Below, piece after piece: positions 12,974 through 22,740 of a DNA stretch of 64,000 nt. A program made the position numbers and the translations under genes. Each line of letters starts with the position of its first letter. Within the stretch, counting starts at the first letter, position 1. This DNA comes from Calycina herbarum. Its lineage: Eukaryota > Ascomycota > Leotiomycetes > Helotiales > Pezizellaceae. The notes beneath the pieces were generated by a model. It made no database searches and was not told where the DNA came from. It was given only the letters and a program-made list of their open reading frames with translations. The stretch covers positions 372,001-436,000 of the forward strand of contig LLEY01000030.1 in NCBI GenBank assembly GCA_001414485.1, in the 5' to 3' direction.

Positions 12974-13401
12974 GATGATAGTGAGTCTACAACTGCAGAC
13001 GGGGTGCTAGATTGTGATTTGAGTACTTCTCTTGATTTTATCAAGATGCTGCTACTGCTTTTCAGCTGAAAGTTGCACCCCGCTCGAAAGCCAAGAAACT
13101 TTGTTCAACTGTAGCCACCACCAAGGCTAGCCCCAGTCATGATTGGCCTTAGGGATTCTCCGTGCCGAATAAAATCACGTCCGTTTTCAGCTTTCACCTC
13201 CAAGGCTTTTGCCTTCTGATGATTCAGCTCAGCTCGTGTTAAATGCAGATCCCCTCCGTCTCAGGAACCCTCGAGGTTTGTTGTGTAAGTTTTACCTTGC
13301 TTGATTAAGGATCCAAAGTCAACTGCATAAATGTTAGTGTTCAGTGTTGCCTATTACCGTTTCGATGAAGGCTAATGATATCATTCAGTGCAGACGACAA
13401 C
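12974..13401. promoter_or_regulatory. divergent intergenic region of the kinase and HeLo-pseudokinase genes
   Basis: About 430 bp separate the two start codons, which face away from each other, so both promoters and 5' UTRs must lie here. On the plus side a likely 5'-UTR intron runs from GTAAGTTTTACC near 13,285 to the acceptor ATCATTCAG at about 13,389, with GCTAATG as branch site. This puts the ATG at 13,375 inside the intron and favours 13,402 as the start. No clear TATA box or palindromic operator is visible. Confidence 0.5.
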
Positions 13402-15129
13402 ATGGTCACCGTCGGTCTGGGCGAAGGCCTGGCAATCGCCTCGATTATCCTCCAGTTGGTGGACGTTGCACAGCAGTGTACAGAGTGGGTAGAGCGATTC
13501 GGCGCATTTGGAGCAGTCGCTTCCGACTTCCACGTCCGATACAACCATGAATTCAGAAAGTTGCAAGCACTGCAACACGTGCTTCTGGATGCGGAGAAAT
13601 TCAAACTGGGCAAGCCTCTGATTAAGCTTATGGAAGAGAAGAGACAGGACGATATAAAGGTCGTGTTGCTGTACATTCTTCGCGAACTCCGGGCTTTTGA
13701 AACGCTGGCATCGAAATGTGGAGCCCGGGAGATTGACGAAAAGGGGTCAAATGCTGACCCTGATCGACTAGCCGTCGACGTAAGCGAAATGGCCTTGGAG
13801 GAAGCTCTCCCGGAACTTGTCGAACGTGAGAAGTTTGTCCAGACAAAGACGACTTGGATCAAAAAGGCCCGGTGGGCTTCAACAGGCAAGAAAAAGGCTG
13901 AAAAAACACTCCCTCAAATCCATGATCGGTTACAGCTGGTGAGAGATGAGATTGACCAGTTCTTCTGGACTTTCAAGATCCCAGAGACCACTAACAAGGG
14001 AACTGCAGACAGGTTGAAGTCTTTCGCAGATGATACCGACTTGGTAACCTTGATGCTCGGTACCCGCATGCGGATGAGGCAGTTGGTCCTCCAGTTGGAA
14101 ATGCCCCCAGAGGAAATTGACGACGCATTGCCTAAAGATATGATGATTGAAGGGACAAGAGTCCAGCTAGGAATCGAGTTTCAGCCAGGAAGATGGTTCA
14201 TTAGTCTTGATGGGCGCCCTGCTATCACTGAATGTCGGACCTACACTGCTGAAACATTTAGCCACACCCAGAACGGTATGAACAACCTGTGTGCCCTGCT
14301 CGCGCTGGACAAAGACGAGCGGTTTCGACTCCCAAAAGCCGAAGGACTATACCATGACGAGGATGCACAGAACTTTCACATGGTCATTCTGTCAGCCTCA
14401 GTTGGTGCGGCAAATGCAAGCGACATATGGTCGTTGAATAGGAGCATTGCTGAGAGTAACATGAAACTGTCAACGGCTCCGCAGATAAAGCCTCCACCAC
14501 TAGACGTTCGAATGAAGCTAGCCTTGGATATTGCTGTGACCGTGGCCAAATTCCATTCTGTTGGCTGGTTGCATCAGGGGATTCAGAGTCGAAACATCGC
14601 CCTCGCCGTTGATCCCAAGGACGGGCCGTCATACGCACATCCATTTTTCCTTGGATATTCCAAGGCCCGGCCGGTTTCCGTCAGCTCCTTTGTCGATAAC
14701 GATCCGTTGAACAACCTATATCGGCATCCAGCCCGATGGCAACCTCAAACTGGTACCAAAATCCCTCACACAGCATTGCATGACCTGTATTCACTCGGGA
14801 TCGTATTACTTGAAATAGGGCTTTGGAAAGCGACTACGGACATGTTGAAGGCGATCCGAACAGGTCAGAAATTCGACATCAGGCAATGGACCAAGGGCTC
14901 TCATGTACAGGAAGTCCTCCTCAAGTTTACATCTCAATTAGGATTCATTGCAGGCTCTGTGTATCAGGAGATTGTCGCTGTACTACTGACCGCTGGAGAA
15001 GAGGACCCTGACAGTCGTGATTGGCAAAAGACGCCATCTGATCGAAGGATTCTGCATGTCATTGCTGCTCTGAGCGAAATCTGTGCAGGTATTGCGGTGA
15101 CAATTGGGGAGATTGAGTCCGTCTTCTAA
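13402..15129 (+). CDS. HeLo-domain pseudokinase (MLKL-like layout)
   Basis: A single-exon ORF of 575 residues from the chosen ATG; a start at 13,375 would add nine residues but probably lies within a 5'-UTR intron. Residues 1 to about 210 form a helical region opening with the hydrophobic GLGEGLAIASIILQLVDVAQ, typical of the HeLo (prion-inhibition) fold whose members act on membranes in fungal cell death. The C-terminal half is kinase-like: the catalytic loop reads LHQGIQSRNIAL (about residues 387-402), keeping His and Asn but lacking the Asp and Lys of HRDLKxxN; the DFG position reads GYS (about 416-424); no glycine-rich loop is visible; C-lobe segments such as HDLYSLGIVLLEIGLW persist. It is therefore predicted inactive as a kinase. 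There are no internal stops and the composition is ordinary, so it looks functional. Function is inferred from domains only. Confidence 0.88.
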   Translation: MVTVGLGEGLAIASIILQLVDVAQQCTEWVERFGAFGAVASDFHVRYNHEFRKLQALQHVLLDAEKFKLGKPLIKLMEEKRQDDIKVVLLYILRELRAFETLASKCGAREIDEKGSNADPDRLAVDVSEMALEEALPELVEREKFVQTKTTWIKKARWASTGKKKAEKTLPQIHDRLQLVRDEIDQFFWTFKIPETTNKGTADRLKSFADDTDLVTLMLGTRMRMRQLVLQLEMPPEEIDDALPKDMMIEGTRVQLGIEFQPGRWFISLDGRPAITECRTYTAETFSHTQNGMNNLCALLALDKDERFRLPKAEGLYHDEDAQNFHMVILSASVGAANASDIWSLNRSIAESNMKLSTAPQIKPPPLDVRMKLALDIAVTVAKFHSVGWLHQGIQSRNIALAVDPKDGPSYAHPFFLGYSKARPVSVSSFVDNDPLNNLYRHPARWQPQTGTKIPHTALHDLYSLGIVLLEIGLWKATTDMLKAIRTGQKFDIRQWTKGSHVQEVLLKFTSQLGFIAGSVYQEIVAVLLTAGEEDPDSRDWQKTPSDRRILHVIAALSEICAGIAVTIGEIESVF

Positions 15130-15898
15130 GCTGGGATTGGTGTTGCGTTGAGTTGAACTGTCTATGGATGCAACTGGTGGATTGTGAGTGACATGACTGG
15201 TGGTGGTAGATTGAGCACTCTATTTGGCTATTTGATTTTGAATTTCCTCAGTGGGTAATAGGTTTTCGATGAACAATGTAAGCTTCATTGTGATACTTGT
15301 AGTTTGCGTAGTCATTATCGCTGTATTTATTCCGGGGGGAGGGGGGGGGGGGGGTTACTTCCTGGCAAAGAAGCCTTTTATTCCGTATAAACTCATTCAA
15401 CGCCCCACGGTCGTCGCTTCAGGCGCTCTTTGCATTCTTAACCTCTTCCATGATACTGTCTTCACGACCTTTCTCAATAGCCAAGTGCCTTTAAGTGACG
15501 GGACATTACTCCGCGGGCCACTCAACCGGATTGAGTCTCTTGCAGCGCCTAACTTCCAAGTCGACGCTAATAGCCCGAGCAGCAATGCTCTTCGCGTTTT
15601 CTTCAGTATCGTGTCCCGTATAAATTTGGAAGGGAGAAGAGAAGACATGGACATAGAGCGCCGTCTTCAAGACAACATTCAACTAAAAATGCCTGAACAA
15701 TCGTCCCCAACCGGGTTTACATGCCACGGCTCTCCTTCACCACATTATATACATAGAGACAGGAGTCAAAAGATTCTCACTTTCAGAACCTTCAATCTAT
15801 TTCACTACCAGCGCCATCTTTTCGGATCTATTAAACGGTTCATCCTTGTCACTGTTCCTAGCACCCTGATGTTCCCGACAGCTTCGCGCAGGACATGT
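15130..15898. other. region downstream of the HeLo gene, no supported gene
   Basis: This holds the 3' flank of the HeLo-pseudokinase gene and low-confidence open frames on both strands without recognisable motifs. The most striking feature is the G-rich run at 15,334-15,354. The stretch 15,360-15,900 might be the decayed continuation of the minus-strand ORF at 15,899-16,237, but no clear domain could be followed through it. Confidence 0.4.
15334..15354 (+). repeat. poly-G tract
   Basis: Six G, one A and fourteen G in a row. It is an isolated homopurine run in otherwise mixed sequence and could form a G-quadruplex. Its length may be an assembly artefact. Confidence 0.8.
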
Positions 15899-16237
15899 TC
15901 ATTCATTATCGTCTAAACGATGCACATGATGGAACCGATCAAGCGCACTATAAACCAATTTGCAGGTAGCACATCCGCTGCCAGCCGCTACGCGAAGGTT
16001 TACGAGATAACTGACAATTTCTGTTCTAAATTTCTCGCAATTAGAGCAGTTGCGCTGCCGTGGGGTGATTTGAAAGGCCTTAAATGTGCTGAAAAGTTGG
16101 TCGAGGTTTTTGGAGGCAGGTTCCTCTGATTGCTCGTTGAGCAGGTCATGAAGCACGTCTAAAGCCTTCAAACACTCCCCGGTAGCTCTTAATAAGGAGA
16201 AGAGTACCGAACACCAAGTATCTAGGCTACGACTCAC
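15899..16237 (-). CDS. small Cys-pair protein fragment, possibly the N-terminus of a HET-type protein
   Basis: A minus-strand ORF of 112 residues. It contains RNCSNCEKF and, about 25 residues later, GSGCATCKLVYSALDRF. Paired CxxC motifs followed by a short helix resemble the N-terminal region that precedes many fungal HET domains, but no HET motif follows and the frame stops at 15,899. It may be a truncated gene or a chance ORF. Confidence 0.3.
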   Translation of the reverse strand: MSRSLDTWCSVLFSLLRATGECLKALDVLHDLLNEQSEEPASKNLDQLFSTFKAFQITPRQRNCSNCEKFRTEIVSYLVNLRVAAGSGCATCKLVYSALDRFHHVHRLDDNE

Positions 16238-16929
16238 GGGAACAAAGGCCTAGGGACTGTTATAGGCCCTCTAGCCTATCGACGCACCTTGACTTCCTGT
16301 GACACTTGCTTTCCCCGACTGTAAGCGAGAGCCCGCAGAATTACAGGAGGTGCACCGACTATTAATCGGAAGTAATATTTGCTATCAAAGACCCACTCCA
16401 ACACTTCTCCTCCGATCAATGAAGCGAGGTATATACCGATACATACAGGGTTTTTGCTCTAGTAAATGTAACCAATACCTCCCAGGAACAAAAAGAATGA
16501 GATGTGCTCGTAACGGACAACAAAAAGTGTAGCCATGGCTTTTAACTTGGATATTAGAATTTGCGGCATGTTTTGTTCTCATAAGCTTAAATATGTTAGG
16601 CTGTAACGAATGCGGAGTCTTTGGCCCGACATGAGTGTTTCACTAAGGGTTGAGGTTAAAGCTAGACAAATAATAGAGAAGGCCGATGATTCGGAACTTG
16701 CTACATGTTCCTTCCGAGGTTTAAAGACCATCATAGATTCGCTAATCATCCATTTTACGTTTTTGTCGGTTACTATGTCTTTCGGAGGGGACAATGAACT
16801 GGCCACTTCAACCCGAGTAAGTTAATAGCCGCACAACGGTCATCCAGATTAAAGCAGGCAATCATTTAAAGGGTATTCAAACGTCAATTTTTTCTTCTTG
16901 GGCATCAATATAGGTTCACCAAATTTTAT
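16238..16929. other. no gene recognised
   Basis: Short open frames on both strands carry no motif I recognise. The composition is ordinary, not RIP-like. The stretch separates two decayed minus-strand coding remnants. Confidence 0.4.
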
Positions 16930-17751
16930 TTAACAGATTTCTTTACTGTGATATATCTGTTTCCACTCGCACTCAAGGTTTGAGGTAACTGAGTGAGGTA
17001 ACTGAGTGGTCATTGCCCATATAGTGAAAGTTGCTAGTGTGAATGTAGCAAGGGCAGCTGGATAGGTGTAAAAGTATCCCCAGTCTGAACCTAGAGAAAT
17101 CCAAACCGGCCAGGCTAATCCAGCATTGATCATTCCATCCGCATAGGAACGATGGCGATAATAGACATTGACCCCGTATTCAAAAAATGTGGTTGCAAGA
17201 CATGTGCGGCAAATCCAGCCGCGAGAGGCATGATGGAGTTGACGCAAGGCCACCAAAGAGGAAATCCAAACACTTGGAATGGTTTGATAGCCATAGTAGG
17301 TATAAACACCAAGCAGCAGTCCAGGTAACTCTAGAACGGCGTTGACAAGCCATAGAGTCGGATAGAGAGCCCAAAGCCGTGATTTGGTCACTTTCCCATT
17401 CTGAAGGGCCGAGTAGAACCAATACTCTTGGCCCCCCACGAACCAGCTGTAGACGGCTGGCATGAAAGCTTGAGTCATTCTGTTGTCGAATGCTACGAAC
17501 CCGCCTCAGAATTGCCCCACTGCTGGAAAGTAGCACAGGCCAAACACGTCAACTATCGGTTCGAATAGGATTGAGATTGCCCCGCCGATAAGAAAGTATA
17601 GTGGAACAGGATCACGATTCTTCGCCAAGGACTCTAAAGCTTTAAAAAGAAATATTGCCATAGGGATGTGGACCAATAAGGTAAATATAACTTGAGGTTC
17701 GAATGGCATGACCATGTCAGCCCGAGGTTGGCTTACTGTAAAGCCAGGCAT
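16930..17751 (-). pseudogene. multi-pass membrane protein, broken by a stop and frame changes
   Basis: The minus strand from ATG 17,751 reads PLYFLIGGAISILFEPIVDV, then FGLCYFPAVGQF and a TGA at 17,506-17,508, then in the same frame MPAVYSWFVGGQEYWFY and WLVNAVLELPGLLLGVYTYY. The best continuation moves to another frame (FGFPLWWPCVNSIMPLAAG, about 17,210-17,260) and back again (INAGLAWPVWISLG, about 17,090-17,130). Several hydrophobic segments rich in Trp and Tyr imply five to seven membrane helices. I recognise a recurring polytopic-membrane family but cannot name its activity. A TGG-to-TGA change plus two indels make a pseudogene likely. Confidence 0.6.
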
Positions 17752-19069
17752 TATGTCCTTGTCGAATCAATTTGATTATATGAGTGAAATTCTGATGAAA
17801 GTCGACTGAAGCAAATGGGGAAACAATAAATTTATAGAATGTTAAAAGTGTTGTTTAACTGCTGTCTTTTGTATATTTAGACCTATTTGGACCCAGCCGC
17901 ACCGAAGATATGTGTTGATGGACTGTAGAGTAGCTTAAAATGGTCCGGTCAATTGAAAGGGGATCCGAGCTTTGTATTTTAAAGCCTAGGACGAGCTAAT
18001 TTGCTCTAGCGTAACCGGCGTGATACTTTATAAAATTTTAGGCCCCCTTGCCGACCAGCCAGTCTAACTGGCTACCCGAAGTAAAGATTCTTCAAAGATT
18101 AACTATCGTTTTTCACACCCAATTTTCACTTGACTACACTTGACCACGCTTGACCGCAGCACCCAAAACACGCTTGCTGTTACGGGTGTAATAGTCAAGC
18201 GTAGTTAAGTAGACATGGCCGCATTGAGTAGTATAACAATAGCATTAATAATGTATCTAATCCTTGAGGAGGCCCCTCTAGGATTCCTCGTGGGCAGGTG
18301 ATTATACTACGAGGTGACTAGGAATAAATTGATTCCGGTGGCGTTAACAAACGACGCGGAGATCGAGCATTGATTCCAATATCTCGAGGCGAGGCAGAGT
18401 TCTACCGGCCGCTGTTTCCTCGACGGGGAGGCTCCCTTCGATGTCCCATCGAATAGTACAGCCGTAACGTGGACTTTTTTGGACAAACATCGTCGTCACG
18501 GCGGAATTAAGTTTACATACTGTTGTACTGTAACAAATTAAACAAGGCGTAGCTAGCAGGCAACGATTTCTCCTTGTTAACCTTATCTAATCAGAACGCA
18601 CCATCCGCAGCCCTTTGGGTTACTACATTTAAACGAAATTTCCTATTGAGGAGATCTAAGCGAGGCCTGGGATAGTCTACAGGTATATATACTAGTAACG
18701 CGCGCTGCGCGCGCCGATGCCCTGAAACCGGGGGGCTCAGAGGTTGCGAAAGGAAAAGGTGGAAAACTGGCGTTGTTAGCAGAAGAGAGTTGTGGCCTGA
18801 GATATAAGGCTGAGATGTGGAATAAAAGGGGCGCGAATCACGTGGTAGGGTCAACAGTCAATGGTTATCAGTGACGTGATAGTAGGCGATTTCAATGTAA
18901 AAGGTCACTGACATGCACTGAATATAGTAGTACAGTGTCTAATCAGGTTATCGCTAACACACCCTACACAGCTACTGTTTCCCGCTCAAGTGCCTTAAGC
19001 CTTTGTATTTCTATCAGCAGTCGATCATCAGGACGGAATCAGAGGTCCTCCATGTTAATTCTTTGCAGA
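17752..19069. other. intergenic region with scattered relics
   Basis: No complete gene. Items seen: a short imperfect inverted repeat at about 18,128-18,215; a plus-strand coding-like stretch at about 18,345-18,535 reading EIEH, TGA, FQYLEARQSSTGRCF and further residues, whose TGA could be a mutated Trp; and a GC-only palindromic core CGCGCGCTGCGCGCG near 18,698. The rest shows nothing recognisable. Confidence 0.5.
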
Positions 19070-19099
19070 AGATGGAGTCCATCTAGTGATTGAAAACTC

Positions 19100-21232
19100 A
19101 TCTAGACTTAGCCAATCTGAAGGTATACTATCAACTTCTCGTCAGCTTCGAAAAGTGCCAGACGCCAGAATGGTCCTCGAGCGTCTGGAGTATCGTGCCT
19201 GTTACGGCATCCCAAAGCCGGACTGTCTAGTCCCACGACCCAGACGCGATACGCTTACTGTCTGGCGAAAAGGCGACAGAATGAACATTGCTCGAATGGC
19301 CCTCAAGTGTTTTAAATATCGTGCCTGTTACGGCGTCCCAGAGCCAGACTGTCCTGTCGCCTGACCCAGACACAATGCGCTTACCGTCTGGCGAGAAGGA
19401 GACGGAGTAGACGTCGCTCGAATGGCCCACGAGCGTCTGGAGCGCCGCACTCCAATACGCTTAAACTCTAGGCTTTCTTTCTATCCAAGTAGGGATACAA
19501 TTTTCAAATCGTCTCCGAACGATGCTCTTCTCCGGCGCAAAGACTAGGGCTGAACAGTCTTAGCCGCGCCTCGATATCGGGTTTATTGCGGCTCGACACA
19601 ATCCATTTAACGCGAGAGGATATTAAGACAGTTCGAATAACTAGATTTATGTTGATAGGTACGGTGATATCTGTTATATCAAGCCACTTAAGGAGATATC
19701 GGTATGCCCGTCGGGCATGCCGAGGAAGAGTTTTTCGGTAAATAGATGCGGCAATTGCTATTACAAAGTTGTATATAAATGTGCCTTCTGCTCTTGTAGA
19801 GCAAGGCATGGAATTCAAGTCTTTTACCCTTGTCCTCTGAAGTGCAGCATTACAACAATTTAAAAGCTGGGGAAGGTCTGTTTCGCATTCGTCGAGCGCA
19901 TCGACGATCAAGTAGGTGCTCTTCAAGCTTAGGTCTTGCAGAATGCTTGTGAAGATTTCGGACAACGCAACCCATGCATTTGCATCTTCAAAGAGGGCCT
20001 TGCCGGCCTGGTCGTACTTTTTCCGCACGTGCGAGACAAGCAATGGTTGCTGGTCGATGAGCAAGTAGATGAGGCCGCGGAGCACGGCCGCGGCATTATT
20101 GATGCGCGAATCGGTGGCCTGGCAGAAGAAGTACGACAGCAGCGTGTTTGCCTCCTTGTCCCTCAGCCTCGTCAAGGGGCTCATTTCATCGAGGATGCCG
20201 CAAATCAGCATCGTCTTGCCTTTGCCAGGGTCGCCCTTGATCCAGAGCAGCCGGCTCTGTTTGTCGTCGCGCCATTGTTAGAAGTCGGGATGTTCGAAGA
20301 TCCACTGGTAGGAGTCTCGCAGCAGCCCGCCTTTAGTATCCTCGATCCGCTTCTTGTCCTCGCGGGGATCTGTTGTCCGCAGGTCATGTATGCAGCTTCG
20401 ACTCTGGGGGTCGCGTAGATTCTGCTCGTTTTCTTGCAAAAAGTAATTAGTGTATGGTCGACGACGAAGTATAAATCGTGCTCACCTGTTCGAGAGTTCT
20501 GAATCTCCTTCCTCAGTCTTTTGAACGCGTGCTCTCTCCCTTCCCCATAGATAAGTGGCAAATGAATGCCAAACATGCCTAATAGTGAGTACGCCTTGTC
20601 TTCTCCGCGTGTCGTCTGTCGATTCTCTGCTCACGACAATCGCTCCTCAACTTCAAACTAAGACAGAGGAGCTCCTTCAAGTGCTGAGATTAGAATCCCC
20701 GTTATCTCCTAGATGTGCCGCTTTAGAGTTACTTTATCTTTCAGTCGCTTGCCATGTCGAGAGAAGAATTCAACTGAGCGTGGGGCAAGGAGCTCTTGAA
20801 GGGTCCAGCCTCGTGTAAACCATTCGCTGTCTCGGAAAGCAGATTCCCAATTACACTCGATAGCCGTATAACTTGCTTTCCGCTTCCGTGTCGAAACATT
20901 CGACAAATAGACATAGCATCTAGCCGCATTCTGGTACCAGCGAAACTCCGAGTTGATGGCCTCTGCGAGTTCGGTGTTATTCGATTTGTCGATACAGCAG
21001 GTGTCAACCCAAAAGTATTGCAAACCATCGCGCCTCGCCTGTTCTCCGCAGAACTGTATCTTACTATAGCCAGCCTTGTTCTTGCTCGTACCGTCTCGCA
21101 AATCCTTAAAGGTAACCTCCTCTGTTCCCCACCTGTGTGAAAGTATAGCATACTTATGTGACGACACGTACGAAGTGTGGCCCGCGCAAGGCGGACAGTC
21201 CACGGTGTGGGTTGTGGAATCGTAGAACTGTC
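19100..21232 (-). pseudogene. HET-NACHT-WD40 (HNWD-type) gene, inactivated
   Basis: The minus strand shows the HET domain (KYAILSHRWGTEEVTF near 21,150; FWVDTCCIDKSN; WFTRGWTLQELLAP; then GMFGIHLPLIYGEGREHAF near 20,570), a 53-bp intron at 20,433-20,485, the linker and NACHT P-loop (LLWIKGDPGKGKTML near 20,220), the Walker B block (TYLIVDALDECETDLP), and two WD40 repeats plus a remnant (SVSFSPDGKRIVSGSGDRTV near 19,400). In-frame stops at 20,709, 20,658, 20,631 and 20,278, and others before and inside the WD40 part, fit C-to-T or G-to-A changes. Between about 19,505 and 19,495 the C-terminal NACHT half is deleted: the frame jumps from the sensor region to CIPTWIERKPRV just before WD40. A solo LTR lies inside NACHT. 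The family controls heterokaryon incompatibility in other fungi. Confidence 0.88.
19650..19857 (-). mobile_element. solo Copia LTR inside the NACHT domain
   Basis: A 208-bp segment with ends TGTTG...CAACA is flanked on both sides by ATTTA (19,645-19,649 and 19,858-19,862), a 5-bp target duplication. Its reverse complement matches the Copia LTR at 56,438-56,645 at equal length, with scattered transitions. LTR plus duplication is 213 bp, 71 codons, and the host frame stays open through it, adding the peptide between DLPQLLN and SSRVKWIVSSRNKP. Confidence 0.92.
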
Positions 21233-22544
21233 TACTTTTGACCTTGGATAAATAAGTCCACCCCCTGAGGGTTGGGGTGGTTCTAGTAGATTCTATGTGA
21301 CCAGGGGGCAGCCCTAATGATATTAATGCTTCCCTAATGCTGCTTTAGGTCACTTTGTACTTAGATTCTTACTATAAACACTTCTATAATCATAATAGAC
21401 TTAGTGTACAGCATTCCTACGCTAAAAACACCGACTAAAAAGAACTGTACGCGCGATGATAGACTGCGTATTCAGACCTTATTCTTCTATGCCGGATTTA
21501 CTAAAGAGGAGATCTGCCTACAACTCAACCTTACTTTAGATCAGGTTAAATATGCCCTGGCTTATAGAGTTACTCCTCAGAAGACATGCTCTGGAAGACG
21601 CCCTCTCCTTGGTCCTGTAGAGAGGAAGTAATTGATTGATTAGGTATGTGTAAGTGGGAAGAATAGGAGGACTCTATGGAACCAAATTCCTAGCATTTTA
21701 GGCTGGGACTGCAAAGTCTATGCTATTGCAACAGCATTTAAGAAGGAGGGGTTTGCCCGGTATTCTGCTCTTAGGAAGCCAAAGCTGATACCAGAGCAGG
21801 CTGCTATACGGCTACAATGGGCACAAGAGTATAAGCACTGGACATTAGAGCAGTGGTTCTAGATCCTTTGGATAGACGAGACATGGGTAAAACCTGGGAG
21901 GCATAAGAAGGTAAAGGTCACAAGAGGGAGAGGAGAGGCTCTTCACAAGGACTGTGTTAAGCCCAAAGTGCAAAGGAAAATAGGTTAGATGTTTTGAGGG
22001 AGCATATCAGGACTTGGGAAAGGACCTGGCGTATTCTAGGAGAAGGCTTGGGGAACAATAGGCTCTAACAGCTACTATGAGCATATTATACCTATTCTAG
22101 AAGACTATATTAAGAGGACTGGGCTAGTACTTATGCAAGACAATGCTACAGAGCATGCTACAAAAGATACACTAGTATATATAGCAAATAAGGGCTTATA
22201 CCCTATTTTCTGGCCAGCTAACTCCCCGGACCTCAATCTAATTAAGACCTTGTAGAATAAAATTAAGAACTATATTAAGGAGAAATACCCTGATATCCAT
22301 AGGTCCTACCCTAAGCTAAGAGCAGCTGTGGTAGAAGCTTGGGAGTTAATTATATATAAGGATATACTTGACTTAATTAGGAGTATACTAGAGAGGTGCT
22401 AAGCTGTGATTAATACTAAGGGTTAGTATACAAAATATTAGGTAGTTTAATACAGTTTTGAGTTTTAAGCATAAAGCAGCATTGGACTAGTGGGGCGCCT
22501 TCAGACCCTTAGGTAGTAGACTTATTTATCCAAGGTTAAAAGTA
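21233..22544 (+). mobile_element. Tc1/mariner-type DNA transposon, degenerate
   Basis: Terminal inverted repeats of about 28 bp (TACTTTTGACCTTGGATAAA at the left, the complement of TACTTTTAACCTTGGATAAA at the right) start at TA dinucleotides 21,233 and 22,543. The plus-strand transposase has an N-terminal helix-turn-helix region from 21,404, WIDETWVKPGRHKKVKV near 21,880, LMQDNATEH near 22,140 and SPDLNLIKTL near 22,225: the D, D and D/E catalytic blocks. Stops at expected Trp/Gln codons (for example after GPVERK at 21,632) show it is dead. Composition is milder than in the RIP block. It sits at the 5' edge of the HNWD gene. Confidence 0.88.
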
Positions 22545-22740
22545 TTCGAGGATTCTAAGCTGAGGAGAAGAGGAGAGCTCGAGAGAGCTCGAGTCTAAAT
22601 ACAAGATGTGGTTCGCTAAAGAAGCCACGTGATATAAATGGCACGTGACGGTCAGAACCGTCACACGTGTGGCCTGTGGTGGTGGTATATTGCTGGTTGA
22701 AGGCACTAATGCTAATTTTATCAGAGGTAAAATCTATATG
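22545..22740. promoter_or_regulatory. probable former upstream region of the HNWD gene
   Basis: Ordinary-composition sequence beyond the mariner insertion. It includes duplicated GAGAGAGCTCGAG units (about 22,565-22,590) and a CACGTG-containing imperfect palindrome at about 22,641-22,670 (GCACGTGACGGT, CAGA, ACCGTCACACGTGT). In the absence of the transposon it would lie directly 5' of the HET coding sequence. The promoter role is inference. Confidence 0.35.

Noticed and set aside
13341..13889. Minus-strand frame of 182 codons
   Set aside because: Antisense shadow of the HeLo-pseudokinase gene, Ser-rich with no motif.
13402..15129. Active protein kinase call for the HeLo gene
   Set aside because: The Asp of the catalytic loop and the DFG Asp are both replaced, and no glycine-rich loop is visible.
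15251..15916. Plus-strand frame of 221 codons with a hydrophobic start and a poly-Gly stretch
   Set aside because: The Gly run is only the translated G-tract and the remainder has no motif.
18591..18854. 87-codon minus-strand frame
   Set aside because: Includes the GC palindrome and shows no domain; likely chance.
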